NCBI RefSeq assembly: GCF_011806575.1
Contig: NZ_JAATOO010000013.1
Span: 62,001-126,000 of the forward strand
Reading direction: 5' to 3'
DNA length: 64,000 nt
DNA from: Vibrio hepatarius
GTDB taxonomy: Bacteria; Pseudomonadota; Gammaproteobacteria; Enterobacterales; Vibrionaceae
Made by a program: the position numbers and the translations under genes. Below are positions 28,390 through 34,903 of this stretch, one piece after another (the first letter of the stretch is position 1; each line of letters begins with the position of its first letter). A model generated the notes under the pieces. It saw only the letters and a list, made by a program, of their open reading frames with translations. It was not told where the DNA came from and made no database searches.

Positions 28390-28539
28390 CTAAAACTCGC
28401 GAGCGTGGGAACGTAGAAAACGTATGCGTGTCTGCTTTAATTCCCTATCAAAAGGTGTCGTTTCTCTTGTTGCTCTGTCTACTTTTGATTGAGGTCTTAG
28501 ATAGCGATATGAACGAAAATGCTTTAAATGGTCTGTCAT
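28390..28539 (-). CDS. Small basic protein of unknown function
   Basis: A 49-residue, strongly basic protein (MTDHLKHFRSYRYLRPQSK) starting at ATG 28539 with GGAGAATCAAT upstream. It lies 76 bases before the ribbon-helix-helix candidate on the same strand and may be the first gene of the transfer operon. No family recognised; the good ribosome-binding site is the main support. Confidence 0.4.
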   Translation of the reverse strand: MTDHLKHFRSYRYLRPQSKVDRATRETTPFDRELKQTRIRFLRSHAREF

Positions 28540-29258
28540 ATTGATTCTCCAACTGAAGGAATGCTCTTGCACTTTAATCGGTACAGAGCGGAACCGAACC
28601 CAGCCCGTTTGCGAGACGTTAGGTGTGTTTGAGGAATATTTTTTCCGCTGTTTAATTAGCAGGGCTTCTTCGTCGATAAAACTGGTGCAGTGGAGCACGT
28701 TTCCAACGTTCTGTTGCGGCGTCTTATCTGCCTAGGCACGAATTGATAAAGAGCAATATTTATATGTATATATATACATGCATTTTAAAAAGAGTGTCAA
28801 AACTTAGGTCGTACATTTTTTGCACAGGAGTTCACATTTTTTATATTCTGTGTGAATTGAGGTTTATTTGTATCTATCTGTATTTTAAGGTTTTTTCTAT
28901 TATATAGAACTGGCTCGGCTTTCTTCGGTTGTGGTCGTATTGATGATTAACTGGGAGGGAGATAGTGTAAATTCACCTTAATAGGACATGTATAAAGTAT
29001 TTTAGATTGCTGAGCGTTTGGCTCTACTCAAGAGCGTAAACATCCTGATGCCTGCTCGAAGGTAGGTGTGTAATGAGAGAGCTTTAGCTTTCACCGACTT
29101 CAATTATTTATGGTGGCGACAATTGTGGCGTTATTTGATGACGTGTTAAGACTAACGTTAAGAGCAGTATTACTGCGTAAATTCATTTTTGTCGCCATTT
29201 TGTCGCCACTTTTCTGAAAGGGATGCCTTTAAGTTGTTGATTTGTATGTATTTAAGTA
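28540..29258. other. AT-rich intergenic region between the transfer remnant and the cassette array
   Basis: No gene is supported. It holds a 16-bp perfect palindrome ATGTATATATATACAT (28764-28779). It also holds a 10-bp inverted pair GTGGCGACAA (29113-29122) / TTGTCGCCAC (29200-29209), with a further GTCGCCA at 29191. The junction of the two mobile blocks must lie here. No integrase gene or clear attI site is visible. Confidence 0.5.
28764..28779. repeat. 16-bp perfect AT palindrome
   Basis: ATGTATATATATACAT is its own reverse complement. It lies upstream of the minus-strand transfer genes and is a possible operator for their regulator. Confidence 0.6.
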
Positions 29259-29441
29259 TTGTTAGTTGTTACACAATATTACAATAGATCGGAATCGTTG
29301 TGGGTTTATGAAATACTAGTTTCGGCATCACATAGAAAATTAGATAGCCATAAAGCAGCTGAGCTGTTGTTGGGGAAGCTAGCAGGTAATGAGCCGTGTA
29401 TTCCCAGTGAGTTACGTGCAAAGCTGCAAGGAAATGCATAA
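29259..29441 (+). pseudogene. First cassette gene, probably 5'-truncated
   Basis: An open frame of up to 60 codons ends with its TAA forming the first bases of attC1. It has no ATG near its start (only TTG at 29259) and no ribosome-binding site, so it is probably the 3' remainder of a cassette gene cut at the array edge. The readable part (RSESLWVYEILVSASHRKLD, then KAAELLLGKLAGNEPCIPSE) has no recognised family. Confidence 0.45.
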
Positions 29442-29531
29442 CAAAGCATTTAAGAGTGATTCGCAACGCTTGGCAGTTTCGCTTCGCTCAAGTATAGCCA
29501 ATCGCCGCTCACACCTTAATGCGGCGTTATG
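29439..29531 (+). repeat. attC1 cassette recombination site
   Basis: A 93-bp imperfect dyad from TAACAAAGCATTTAAGAG to the core GTTATG. It is almost identical to attC2 apart from a few changes in the right arm. Confidence 0.88.
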
Positions 29532-29573
29532 TTCTATGCTGAAAGTTGTTGAGTATTGGCAAAGGGCTTACGT

Positions 29574-30278
29574 ATGACATTTTATGATTGGTTAGGTACT
29601 ACTAAGTTAGCGCCTTCTACAGTTGAAGATTACTTTTACTGTATTAAATCAAAAATCAGTGAATGGGCAAATGAGCATAAAGTTACCGATAAAAACCTAT
29701 TACAAGTTACTGATTGGAATGAGTGGATTGATATTGAAAAAGGAATAAATTCAATACCCATTTATAAGTCATGGAATGAATCAGCTCACAACAAATATAG
29801 TAGCGCTCTCAAATGGTATAAAAGCTATTTGTATGACCTAAAGCAAGCTAATTCTATATCAGGTGATATTAAGGAAGTGTATGAGTCTAGTAGGGATAGT
29901 ACAGTCAAAGCACGTTTAGTCGATGCTCGGCTTGGACAGGGGGAATTTAGAGATGCGCTAATATCATTGTGGGGCTCGTGTAGTGTTAGTAATTACGGTT
30001 TAAGCAATATGCTTGTAGCATCCCACATTAAACCGTGGCGTGTGGCAACAGATCTTGAGAGACTAGACCCTTACAATGGATTGTTGTTGATACCTAACTT
30101 AGACAAGGCTTTTGATAGTGGCTTAATAAGTTTCGATGACAAAGGAAAAATTCTTATCTCCAATGCTTTAAGTGACCCTGAAAAACTTGGCATCAATACT
30201 GAGTTAAAGGTCTCCCTACATTCAGAAAATAAAGAGTATCTCTCTTATCATCGTGAGAACGTGTTTAAACGAACATAA
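29574..30278 (+). CDS. HNH endonuclease-domain protein (cassette 2)
   Basis: A 234-residue protein. The C-terminal half (about residues 115-195) has an HNH_2-type endonuclease domain: RLGQGEFRDALISLWGSC, then LVASHIKPWRVA, LDPYNGLLLIPNLDKAFDSG and ISFDDKGKI. The first His-containing strand, the NGLLL Asn region and the Asp-containing end follow the usual spacing. The N-terminal half (TTKLAPSTVEDYFYCIKSKI) is a helical region of unknown role, perhaps DNA recognition. ATG 29574 is preceded by AAAGGGCTTACGT. Similar proteins are common in mobile DNA as restriction-like or toxin-like nucleases. Confidence 0.78.
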   Translation: MTFYDWLGTTKLAPSTVEDYFYCIKSKISEWANEHKVTDKNLLQVTDWNEWIDIEKGINSIPIYKSWNESAHNKYSSALKWYKSYLYDLKQANSISGDIKEVYESSRDSTVKARLVDARLGQGEFRDALISLWGSCSVSNYGLSNMLVASHIKPWRVATDLERLDPYNGLLLIPNLDKAFDSGLISFDDKGKILISNALSDPEKLGINTELKVSLHSENKEYLSYHRENVFKRT

Positions 30279-30368
30279 CAAAGCATTTAAGAGTGATTCG
30301 CAACGCTTGGCAGTTTCGCTTCGCTCAAGTATAGCCAAGCGTCGCTCACACCTTAATGTGGCGTTATA
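30276..30368 (+). repeat. attC2 cassette recombination site
   Basis: A 93-bp repeat from TAACAAAGCATTTAAGAG to the core GTTATAT, nearly identical to attC1. The overlap with the HNH stop codon is typical of compact cassettes. Confidence 0.88.
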
Positions 30369-30382
30369 TTCAAGGAGCAAAA

Positions 30383-31201
30383 ATGAAACTTTGGAGTTTA
30401 CCGTATACTTTTGAGTATAAAGATAGGAAAGTGAAATATGGGATTGAAGGAAAAGGAGAGCCACTTATTTTGGTTCATGGAACGCCTTGGTCGTCATTCA
30501 ATCTTAGGCATTTGATTCAAGCGTTTTCGAATCATTATACCGTCTACTATTTCGATTTGTTGGGTTATGGTGAATCGGATAAAAGTGATGCGGATGTATC
30601 TTTAAAAGTACAAAATCAGTTACTGGATGCTTTGATAGATCATTGGCAATTGAAATTACCTTTTATTGTGGGCCACGATTTTGGGGGAACAACAGTACTT
30701 AGGAATTACTTGTTGAATCAACGAAAGTACAAAAAGATAGTACTAATTGACCCTGTAGCGCTGTCCCCATGGGGGTCTCCATTCTTCAAACATATTGAAA
30801 AACATGAAGCAGCTTTTGCGGGAGTTCCTGACTTTATCCATTCAGCAATTGTCGAAGCATACATAAAAACAGCTGCATTTCAGCCATTAACTCCAGAAAC
30901 AATTGACGGTATTCTTGCTCCGTGGTCGGGAGAACAGGGTAAGGGAGCCTTTTATAGGCAAATAGCGCAAGCAGATTCAAAGTATACGGATGAGTTTCAG
31001 GATAAGTTTGCTAACTTTGATGTGCCGACATTAATCCTATGGGGGGAAGAGGATCAATGGATTCCTGTTGAACAAGCTCACGTTCTCCATAGTAAAATTA
31101 AAGACTCTAAGTTAGTTACCATTCCTGAATCTGGGCATCTGGTTATTGAAGAAAACCCTGAACGGTTGGTCAAAGAGATTCGAGCGTTCATCGAAAATTG
31201 A
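30383..31201 (+). CDS. Alpha/beta hydrolase with Asp nucleophile (cassette 3)
   Basis: A 272-residue alpha/beta hydrolase with an oxyanion loop HGTPWSS at residues 32-38. The nucleophile elbow is GHDFGG, so the nucleophile is Asp99 rather than Ser. The acid is in LILWGEEDQWIP and the base is the His in PESGHLVIEE. An Asp nucleophile is typical of haloalkane dehalogenases, fluoroacetate dehalogenases and epoxide hydrolases. CAAGGAGCAAAA precedes the ATG. It is complete and not fused. Substrate unknown; detoxification is a common guess for integron cassettes. Confidence 0.88.
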   Translation: MKLWSLPYTFEYKDRKVKYGIEGKGEPLILVHGTPWSSFNLRHLIQAFSNHYTVYYFDLLGYGESDKSDADVSLKVQNQLLDALIDHWQLKLPFIVGHDFGGTTVLRNYLLNQRKYKKIVLIDPVALSPWGSPFFKHIEKHEAAFAGVPDFIHSAIVEAYIKTAAFQPLTPETIDGILAPWSGEQGKGAFYRQIAQADSKYTDEFQDKFANFDVPTLILWGEEDQWIPVEQAHVLHSKIKDSKLVTIPESGHLVIEENPERLVKEIRAFIEN

Positions 31202-31204
31202 ATA

Positions 31205-31327
31205 TAACAAACAATTTAAGAGTGATTCACCACGCTTGGCACTTTTGGTTTGGGTTTAGTTCAGTGATTAAGGTGTTTAAATTGAGGTGTGTTGCAGCTT
31301 GGTTCACACCTTAATTGGGCGTTATGT
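31205..31327 (+). repeat. attC3 cassette recombination site
   Basis: A 123-bp repeat from TAACAAACAATTTAAGAG to GTTATGT. It has the longer central loop typical of Vibrio repeats. Confidence 0.85.
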
Positions 31328-31411
31328 TTCAGATGTGACATGGGCAATTGATTTCGTATCTATGAGACTTTAACCTTGCATTGCTATTCATCCATAAGTA
31401 AAGGAGAGACT

Positions 31412-31834
31412 ATGAAGTTGGTAGCGAGACTGGGTTCGATCTTGAGTTTAATTTTATTGTCTGGCTGTGTTGCAACGGTAGCGCCGGAAGATGTCAAATA
31501 TCAACATTACTTAGCTAAGCATGTCGATTTAAGTAAAAGTGCGGAATCACTAATCTCAGGTATAGGTAATGAATTTAGCATTGAAGATAGAATTTATGTT
31601 CTATCAGTAGCTAGCTGGGATCCAGAATTAAAAGGGATAACCAATGAAGTGCGCTGGGATTGGTACACAGGAGACGAGCTTCGTTATACGCATGACCGCG
31701 AGAATTTCATGAAAACATCACCTTACCGTTTTTGGGGAAGAAAATCTGGAATAGAACTAGGTGAAGGTAAGCATAAGGTAATCATATACCTTGACGACAA
31801 GAAAGTAGAAGAATTGCACTTCACCGTACAATAA
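31412..31834 (+). CDS. Small lipoprotein of unknown function (cassette 4)
   Basis: A 140-residue protein with a lipoprotein signal (SILSLILLSGCVAT, lipobox LSGC). The mature domain reads FSIEDRIYVLSVASWDPELK and EVRWDWYTGDELRYTHDREN, ending in KHKVIIYLDDKKVEELHFTV, a beta-rich sandwich by pattern. AAAGGAGAGACT lies in front of ATG 31412. No family known to me. Short lipoproteins are frequent in Vibrio cassettes. Confidence 0.75.
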   Translation: MKLVARLGSILSLILLSGCVATVAPEDVKYQHYLAKHVDLSKSAESLISGIGNEFSIEDRIYVLSVASWDPELKGITNEVRWDWYTGDELRYTHDRENFMKTSPYRFWGRKSGIELGEGKHKVIIYLDDKKVEELHFTVQ

Positions 31835-31837
31835 ACA

Positions 31838-31959
31838 TAACAATCTGTTTAAGAGTGATTCGCAACGCTTGGCATTTTTGCTATGCGTTGCGTTTGTGTT
31901 TAAGGTGGTATGCGGGAGCTTCAGTATTGCGTTGCTCACACCTTAACAGGGCGTTAGGC
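31838..31959 (+). repeat. attC4 cassette recombination site
   Basis: A 122-bp repeat from TAACAATCTGTTTAAGAG to GTTAGGC, the best match to the GTTRRRY core in this array. Confidence 0.88.
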
Positions 31960-31974
31960 TTTAGGTAATAGTAA

Positions 31975-32433
31975 ATGGAATATAAGTGCGATATTGAGTT
32001 TTTAGAACAGCGGCTGAAATTGCTAAAGTGGCTTAATTATGGGTTTATTATTCCTTGCTTAGTTGCTTTATATTTCAAACCTACAATTTTTGTCGTGAAT
32101 GGCTCTTTTACTACAGGCTTAGTGATTTGTGCACTTATTATGTATGTATTGAGGTTTATAGATAAGCACTATGGCAATGCTTTACATAATCATCGTAGTG
32201 ACATTGTTATAGTAAACAACGTAGGGGCTGAATTTCGTCACCAAGACTCAGGTTACAACTTTAAGCGAAACCACGAAGAAATTGTGTCTGTGGAGTACTC
32301 AAAATATCTTGGTACACCAAAGGTAAAACTCAGATTTTCCAACAATGAGTTCTATGATCTTGTTTGGTTTAAAGACTCTAACTCACTTTACAGCAAGCTA
32401 AAGAGAAAAGAGCACTTGGTGAAAAAAGCCTAA
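31975..32433 (+). CDS. Two-TM membrane protein of unknown function (cassette 5)
   Basis: A 152-residue protein with two close hydrophobic segments (LNYGFIIPCLVALYFKPTIF and TGLVICALIMYVLRFI), then a soluble C-terminal domain with alternating strand pattern (SDIVIVNNVGAEFRHQDSGY; KVKLRFSNNEFYDLVWFKD). The layout resembles small PH-like membrane proteins, but I do not recognise the family. Start at ATG 31975; a weak purine-rich site precedes it. Confidence 0.7.
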   Translation: MEYKCDIEFLEQRLKLLKWLNYGFIIPCLVALYFKPTIFVVNGSFTTGLVICALIMYVLRFIDKHYGNALHNHRSDIVIVNNVGAEFRHQDSGYNFKRNHEEIVSVEYSKYLGTPKVKLRFSNNEFYDLVWFKDSNSLYSKLKRKEHLVKKA

Positions 32434-32578
32434 CACAGCACTCAAGAGGGATTCACAACGCTTGGCAGTTTTGGTTTGAATCAGCTTTAGTGTTTACGGC
32501 ACAATAGCTTAGCTTAGCTTAGCTTAGCTTAGCTTAGGTTAGGTGGTGCGTTGGTTACCCCTTGATGCGGCGTTATGT
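32431..32578 (+). repeat. attC5 cassette recombination site with a pentanucleotide expansion
   Basis: A 148-bp repeat from TAACACAGCACTCAAGAG to GTTATGT. Its central loop is enlarged by six TAGCT units plus two TAGGT units (32505-32544), so it is the longest attC in the array. Confidence 0.85.
32505..32544. repeat. TAGCT microsatellite in the attC5 loop
   Basis: Six TAGCT units followed by two TAGGT units lie inside the extrahelical or loop part of the attC. Confidence 0.9.
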
Positions 32579-32614
32579 GTCAGAGGTGTTCCCACTAAAA
32601 TGGAGAGTAATGCT

Positions 32615-33226
32615 ATGCGATTTATATATGTCATGGATCCTATGTGTGCTTGGTGTTTTGCCTTTCAACCTGAGTTGGAACAGTTCTTGGAACAGCATCC
32701 TACGGTAGAGGTTGACTGGATAATGGGTGGTCTAGCTCCTGACAATGATGAGCCTATGGATGACAATCTGAGGCAAACAATTTCTTCTTATTGGTATCAA
32801 ATTGAGAAGGTATCTCACGTAACTTTTAATCATAGTTACTGGGAGTTGAATATACCTTATCGTTCAACATATCAAGCTTGTAGGGCAGTAATATCATCTG
32901 AGAACATGGTAGAAAGTAGCTCTGAGAAAATGGTAAAGGCTATCCAATCAGCTTATTACTTTGAAGCTAAAAATCCGTCGTTGAATCAAACATTGATTGA
33001 CTGTGCTAAGTCGCTCAATTTGAGTGAAAGCCAGTTTGCACTCAAATTGAAATCGAAAGAAACAGAGCAGCAGTTTCAGGAGCGTTTACATGTAGCAGGT
33101 CGTTTGCAAGTAAGTGGTTTCCCAGCTCTTTTCTATGTTTCAGAAAGTAATCTGGCTTATCCTTTAGCACTTGGATATTGCAAATCAGAGGAGCTTTCTA
33201 AGCGATTTACCCAAGTAAACACATAA
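32615..33226 (+). CDS. DsbA-family thioredoxin-fold oxidoreductase (cassette 6)
   Basis: A 203-residue DsbA/FrnE-like protein. The active-site CxxC is C11-A-W-C14 near the N-terminus (YVMDPMCAWCFAFQPEL), and the cis-Pro loop is VSGFPALFY at about residue 166. The helical insert lies between. No signal peptide, so the enzyme should be cytoplasmic, as with other FrnE-type proteins. I start at ATG 32615 with GGAGAGTAATGCT in front. It may act as a disulfide oxidoreductase or isomerase, or in detoxification. Confidence 0.85.
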   Translation: MRFIYVMDPMCAWCFAFQPELEQFLEQHPTVEVDWIMGGLAPDNDEPMDDNLRQTISSYWYQIEKVSHVTFNHSYWELNIPYRSTYQACRAVISSENMVESSSEKMVKAIQSAYYFEAKNPSLNQTLIDCAKSLNLSESQFALKLKSKETEQQFQERLHVAGRLQVSGFPALFYVSESNLAYPLALGYCKSEELSKRFTQVNT

Positions 33227-33347
33227 CAAAACGTTTAAGAGGGATTCCCAACGCTTGGCTCTTTCAGTTTGAATCAGTTTTAGTGTTTACGGCACAATAG
33301 GTTAAGTTCGGTGGTGGCGTTGCTCACCATTTAACGCGGCGTCAGCT
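33224..33347 (+). repeat. attC6 cassette recombination site with altered right core
   Basis: A 124-bp repeat from TAACAAAACGTTTAAGAG to GTCAGCT. The third base of the core is C instead of T, which breaks the conserved AAC on the bottom strand. Confidence 0.8.
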
Positions 33348-33361
33348 ATTCGAGGATGGAA

Positions 33362-34144
33362 ATGGAAGTTTTACGTATACTAGTAACTATTTGGATATTT
33401 GTTTGTGTTGGAGCTAATGCAAATGATCTGAGTCTTCCTGATTGTGTGAATAAAGAACGGTTAGAAACGGAAATTCACCTGTTCATTAATGATGATGTTC
33501 TTACTGAATACTCGAGAGACTTCGTCCAAGCCAAAATCAACACATGGGTTGCTTACTCAAACTTGGTGCTTTCCAATTCGTGCATTCCAATTTATAGGAA
33601 AGTTACGCATATTGAATATGTCCCCTCAATAGATAGCACCTGGTTTCAGGATGTAGATATAGCCGAGAAATTTCTAAAATTGAGTCTAGATCGAGAAATT
33701 CCAGAAGTTAATTCTCAAGGTGTTCCAGTATTCAAAGGTATTGTATTTGCAAATTGGAGAGATAGTCTTGATTCTGACTGGTGTGGCTACGCTTCAGGCT
33801 CATCATTTTTCTTTACTGTAGCGTTAAATTGTAGTGATGATGTGATGGAACATGAAATCGGCCATTTGAGCGGTGCATCGCACGACATAAAAACGCTCAT
33901 GAGCGATGATCCAAGTTTTGATGTAGAGAAATATCTAATAAGCTCTTATCCAAAGAAAGAAATGTACTCATTTGCAACAGTTTGTTCCGGGCTAGGTACC
34001 ATTATGTCTTACGAGAAAGACATAATTCCAGCGTATTCTAACCCTACAATAAAATTTAATGGTCAACCCTGTGGGGATGAGAGCTCTGCGAATAATGCAA
34101 AGGTACTTAGAGATTTCGCCCAAAAATATGTTGGTAACCAGTAA
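33362..34144 (+). CDS. Secreted metzincin-type zinc metalloprotease (cassette 7)
   Basis: A 260-residue protein with a signal peptide (MEVLRILVTIWIFVCVGANA). The zinc site is H164-E165-x2-H168-x2-G-x2-H174 (HEIGHLSGASHD), the extended metzincin motif, and a Met-turn is present in GTIMSYEK (Met215). Paired cysteines (positions 28, 74, 141, 157) suit an extracellular enzyme. GAGGA lies six bases before ATG 33362, so I prefer it to the ATG at 33356. The length suggests a single catalytic domain without a long propeptide. A protease on an integron cassette is unusual; substrate unknown. Confidence 0.85.
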   Translation: MEVLRILVTIWIFVCVGANANDLSLPDCVNKERLETEIHLFINDDVLTEYSRDFVQAKINTWVAYSNLVLSNSCIPIYRKVTHIEYVPSIDSTWFQDVDIAEKFLKLSLDREIPEVNSQGVPVFKGIVFANWRDSLDSDWCGYASGSSFFFTVALNCSDDVMEHEIGHLSGASHDIKTLMSDDPSFDVEKYLISSYPKKEMYSFATVCSGLGTIMSYEKDIIPAYSNPTIKFNGQPCGDESSANNAKVLRDFAQKYVGNQ

Positions 34145-34150
34145 AATTGC

Positions 34151-34275
34151 TAACAAACTGTTCAAGAGTGATTCACAACGCTAGGTAGTTTTGGTTTGAA
34201 TCGGCCTTAAGTATTTACGGCACAGTTGTTTAGGTGTGGTGGCAGCGTTGCTTACACCTTAACGCGGCGTGATGG
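34151..34275 (+). repeat. attC7 cassette recombination site with altered right core
   Basis: A 125-bp repeat from TAACAAACTGTTCAAGAG to GTGATGG. The third core base is G, which also destroys the conserved bottom-strand AAC. Confidence 0.78.
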
Positions 34276-34360
34276 CTCACAAGGTAAGTAATCTCAGAAA
34301 TAAAGGTTGTTCGCATTAAATTTACGGTATCATACGCAATTGACCAAACTGTAATTACTC

Positions 34361-34651
34361 ATGCTTATACCAACTAACACACCTTCTTCCTCAAATGTAT
34401 CTTGCTCAAACTGTAAAGCTTGCTGCTGCCGTCTTGAGGTTATGATTATCTCGGACACTGGCGTGCCAGAAGAATTTATCGCACGTGACCAGTATGGCGG
34501 TGAGACAATGATGCGATTAAATGATGGTTGGTGTGCAGCTTTAGATAGAGACACTCTAATGTGCACCATTTATGAAAATCGTCCTTGGATATGCCGCGAA
34601 TTCGAAATGGGTTCTAATGAGTGCCTCGATGAACGTGTTAAATTTCTATAA
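34361..34651 (+). CDS. YkgJ-family cysteine-cluster protein (cassette 8)
   Basis: A 96-residue protein with the YkgJ/UPF0153 pattern: clustered N-terminal cysteines (CSNCKACCCRLEV, residues 15-23), DGWCAALDR, MCTIYENRPWICREFE and a final NEC. The cysteines probably bind a metal ion or Fe-S cluster. It lies between attC7 and a partial attC, so it counts as the last cassette, though it could be a native gene flanking the array. No strong ribosome-binding site is visible before ATG 34361. Confidence 0.8.
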   Translation: MLIPTNTPSSSNVSCSNCKACCCRLEVMIISDTGVPEEFIARDQYGGETMMRLNDGWCAALDRDTLMCTIYENRPWICREFEMGSNECLDERVKFL

Positions 34652-34686
34652 AACAACTGGTTAGTATTTCTGTTCGTTGTTAGCTA

Positions 34687-34706
34687 TAAAAAAGCATTTA
34701 AGAGGG
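34687..34706 (+). repeat. Partial attC (left end only)
   Basis: AAAGCATTTAAGAG matches the first part of attC1 exactly, but no matching right arm or core follows. It marks the right-hand edge of the array. Confidence 0.6.
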
Positions 34707-34717
34707 GTTATAACTCA

Positions 34718-34804
34718 ATGAAATGCTTCGAAAAATTACTGAGAATTTACGCTAACATGTTCCGAAGAATCGCACACCTGCTAAAACACTTCTTCAAATG
34801 CTGA
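34718..34804 (+). CDS. Possible 28-residue amphipathic peptide
   Basis: ATG AAA TGC to TGA encodes a 28-residue peptide (MKCFEKLLRIYANMFRRI, then HLLKHFFKC). It has Cys at positions 3 and 28, many Lys/Arg and a helix with hydrophobic residues every third or fourth position. GAGGGG lies about 9-14 bases upstream. The reading frame is too short for proof, but the composition is not random-looking and it ends shortly before a strong terminator. Confidence 0.4.
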   Translation: MKCFEKLLRIYANMFRRIAHLLKHFFKC

Positions 34805-34856
34805 TTTTAAACAATGCATTCCTTTATTGGCCAATAGATTCCATTTTCCAAACAGA

Positions 34857-34882
34857 AAGCCCCGCTAATATCAGCGGGGCTT
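34857..34882. terminator. Bidirectional intrinsic terminator
   Basis: AGCCCCGCT (34858-34866) pairs perfectly with AGCGGGGCT (34873-34881), flanked by A-rich and T-rich ends, between the cassette array and the converging nhaC gene. Confidence 0.9.
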
Positions 34883-34903
34883 TGGGTGTTTAGTGCGTTA
34901 GTT

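Larger units (their letters stand above)
18950..28539 (-). mobile_element. Decayed conjugative (MPF-T, VirB/VirD4) type IV secretion locus
   Basis: The minus strand carries virB1-2-3-4-5-6-7-8-9 and virD4 in canonical order, with two small genes in front. virB10 and virB11 are absent, virB4 has a stop, virB5 and virB6 are frameshifted and virD4 is broken repeatedly. No relaxase, replication or integrase gene is in the window. This is a fossil of a plasmid or integrative conjugative element, flanked by chromosomal-type genes and an integron cassette array. Confidence 0.85.
29259..34706 (+). mobile_element. Integron gene-cassette array without integrase (SALIN-like)
   Basis: Eight plus-strand cassette genes are each followed by an attC-type repeat beginning TAAC and ending in a GTTRRRY-like core. 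There is no intI in the window. The array starts inside a damaged first cassette and ends in a half attC at 34687. The repeats share CAACGCTTGGC and TTAAGAG-TGATTC blocks, the style of Vibrio superintegron repeats. Confidence 0.88.

Noticed and set aside
29269-29466. Minus-strand frames overlapping attC sites and cassettes
   Set aside because: They recur only because the attC repeats recur; the cassette genes run on the plus strand.
29259-34706. attC repeats considered as a CRISPR array
   Set aside because: The repeats are 93-148 bp, imperfect, palindromic and separated by genes; there are no short uniform spacers and no cas genes.
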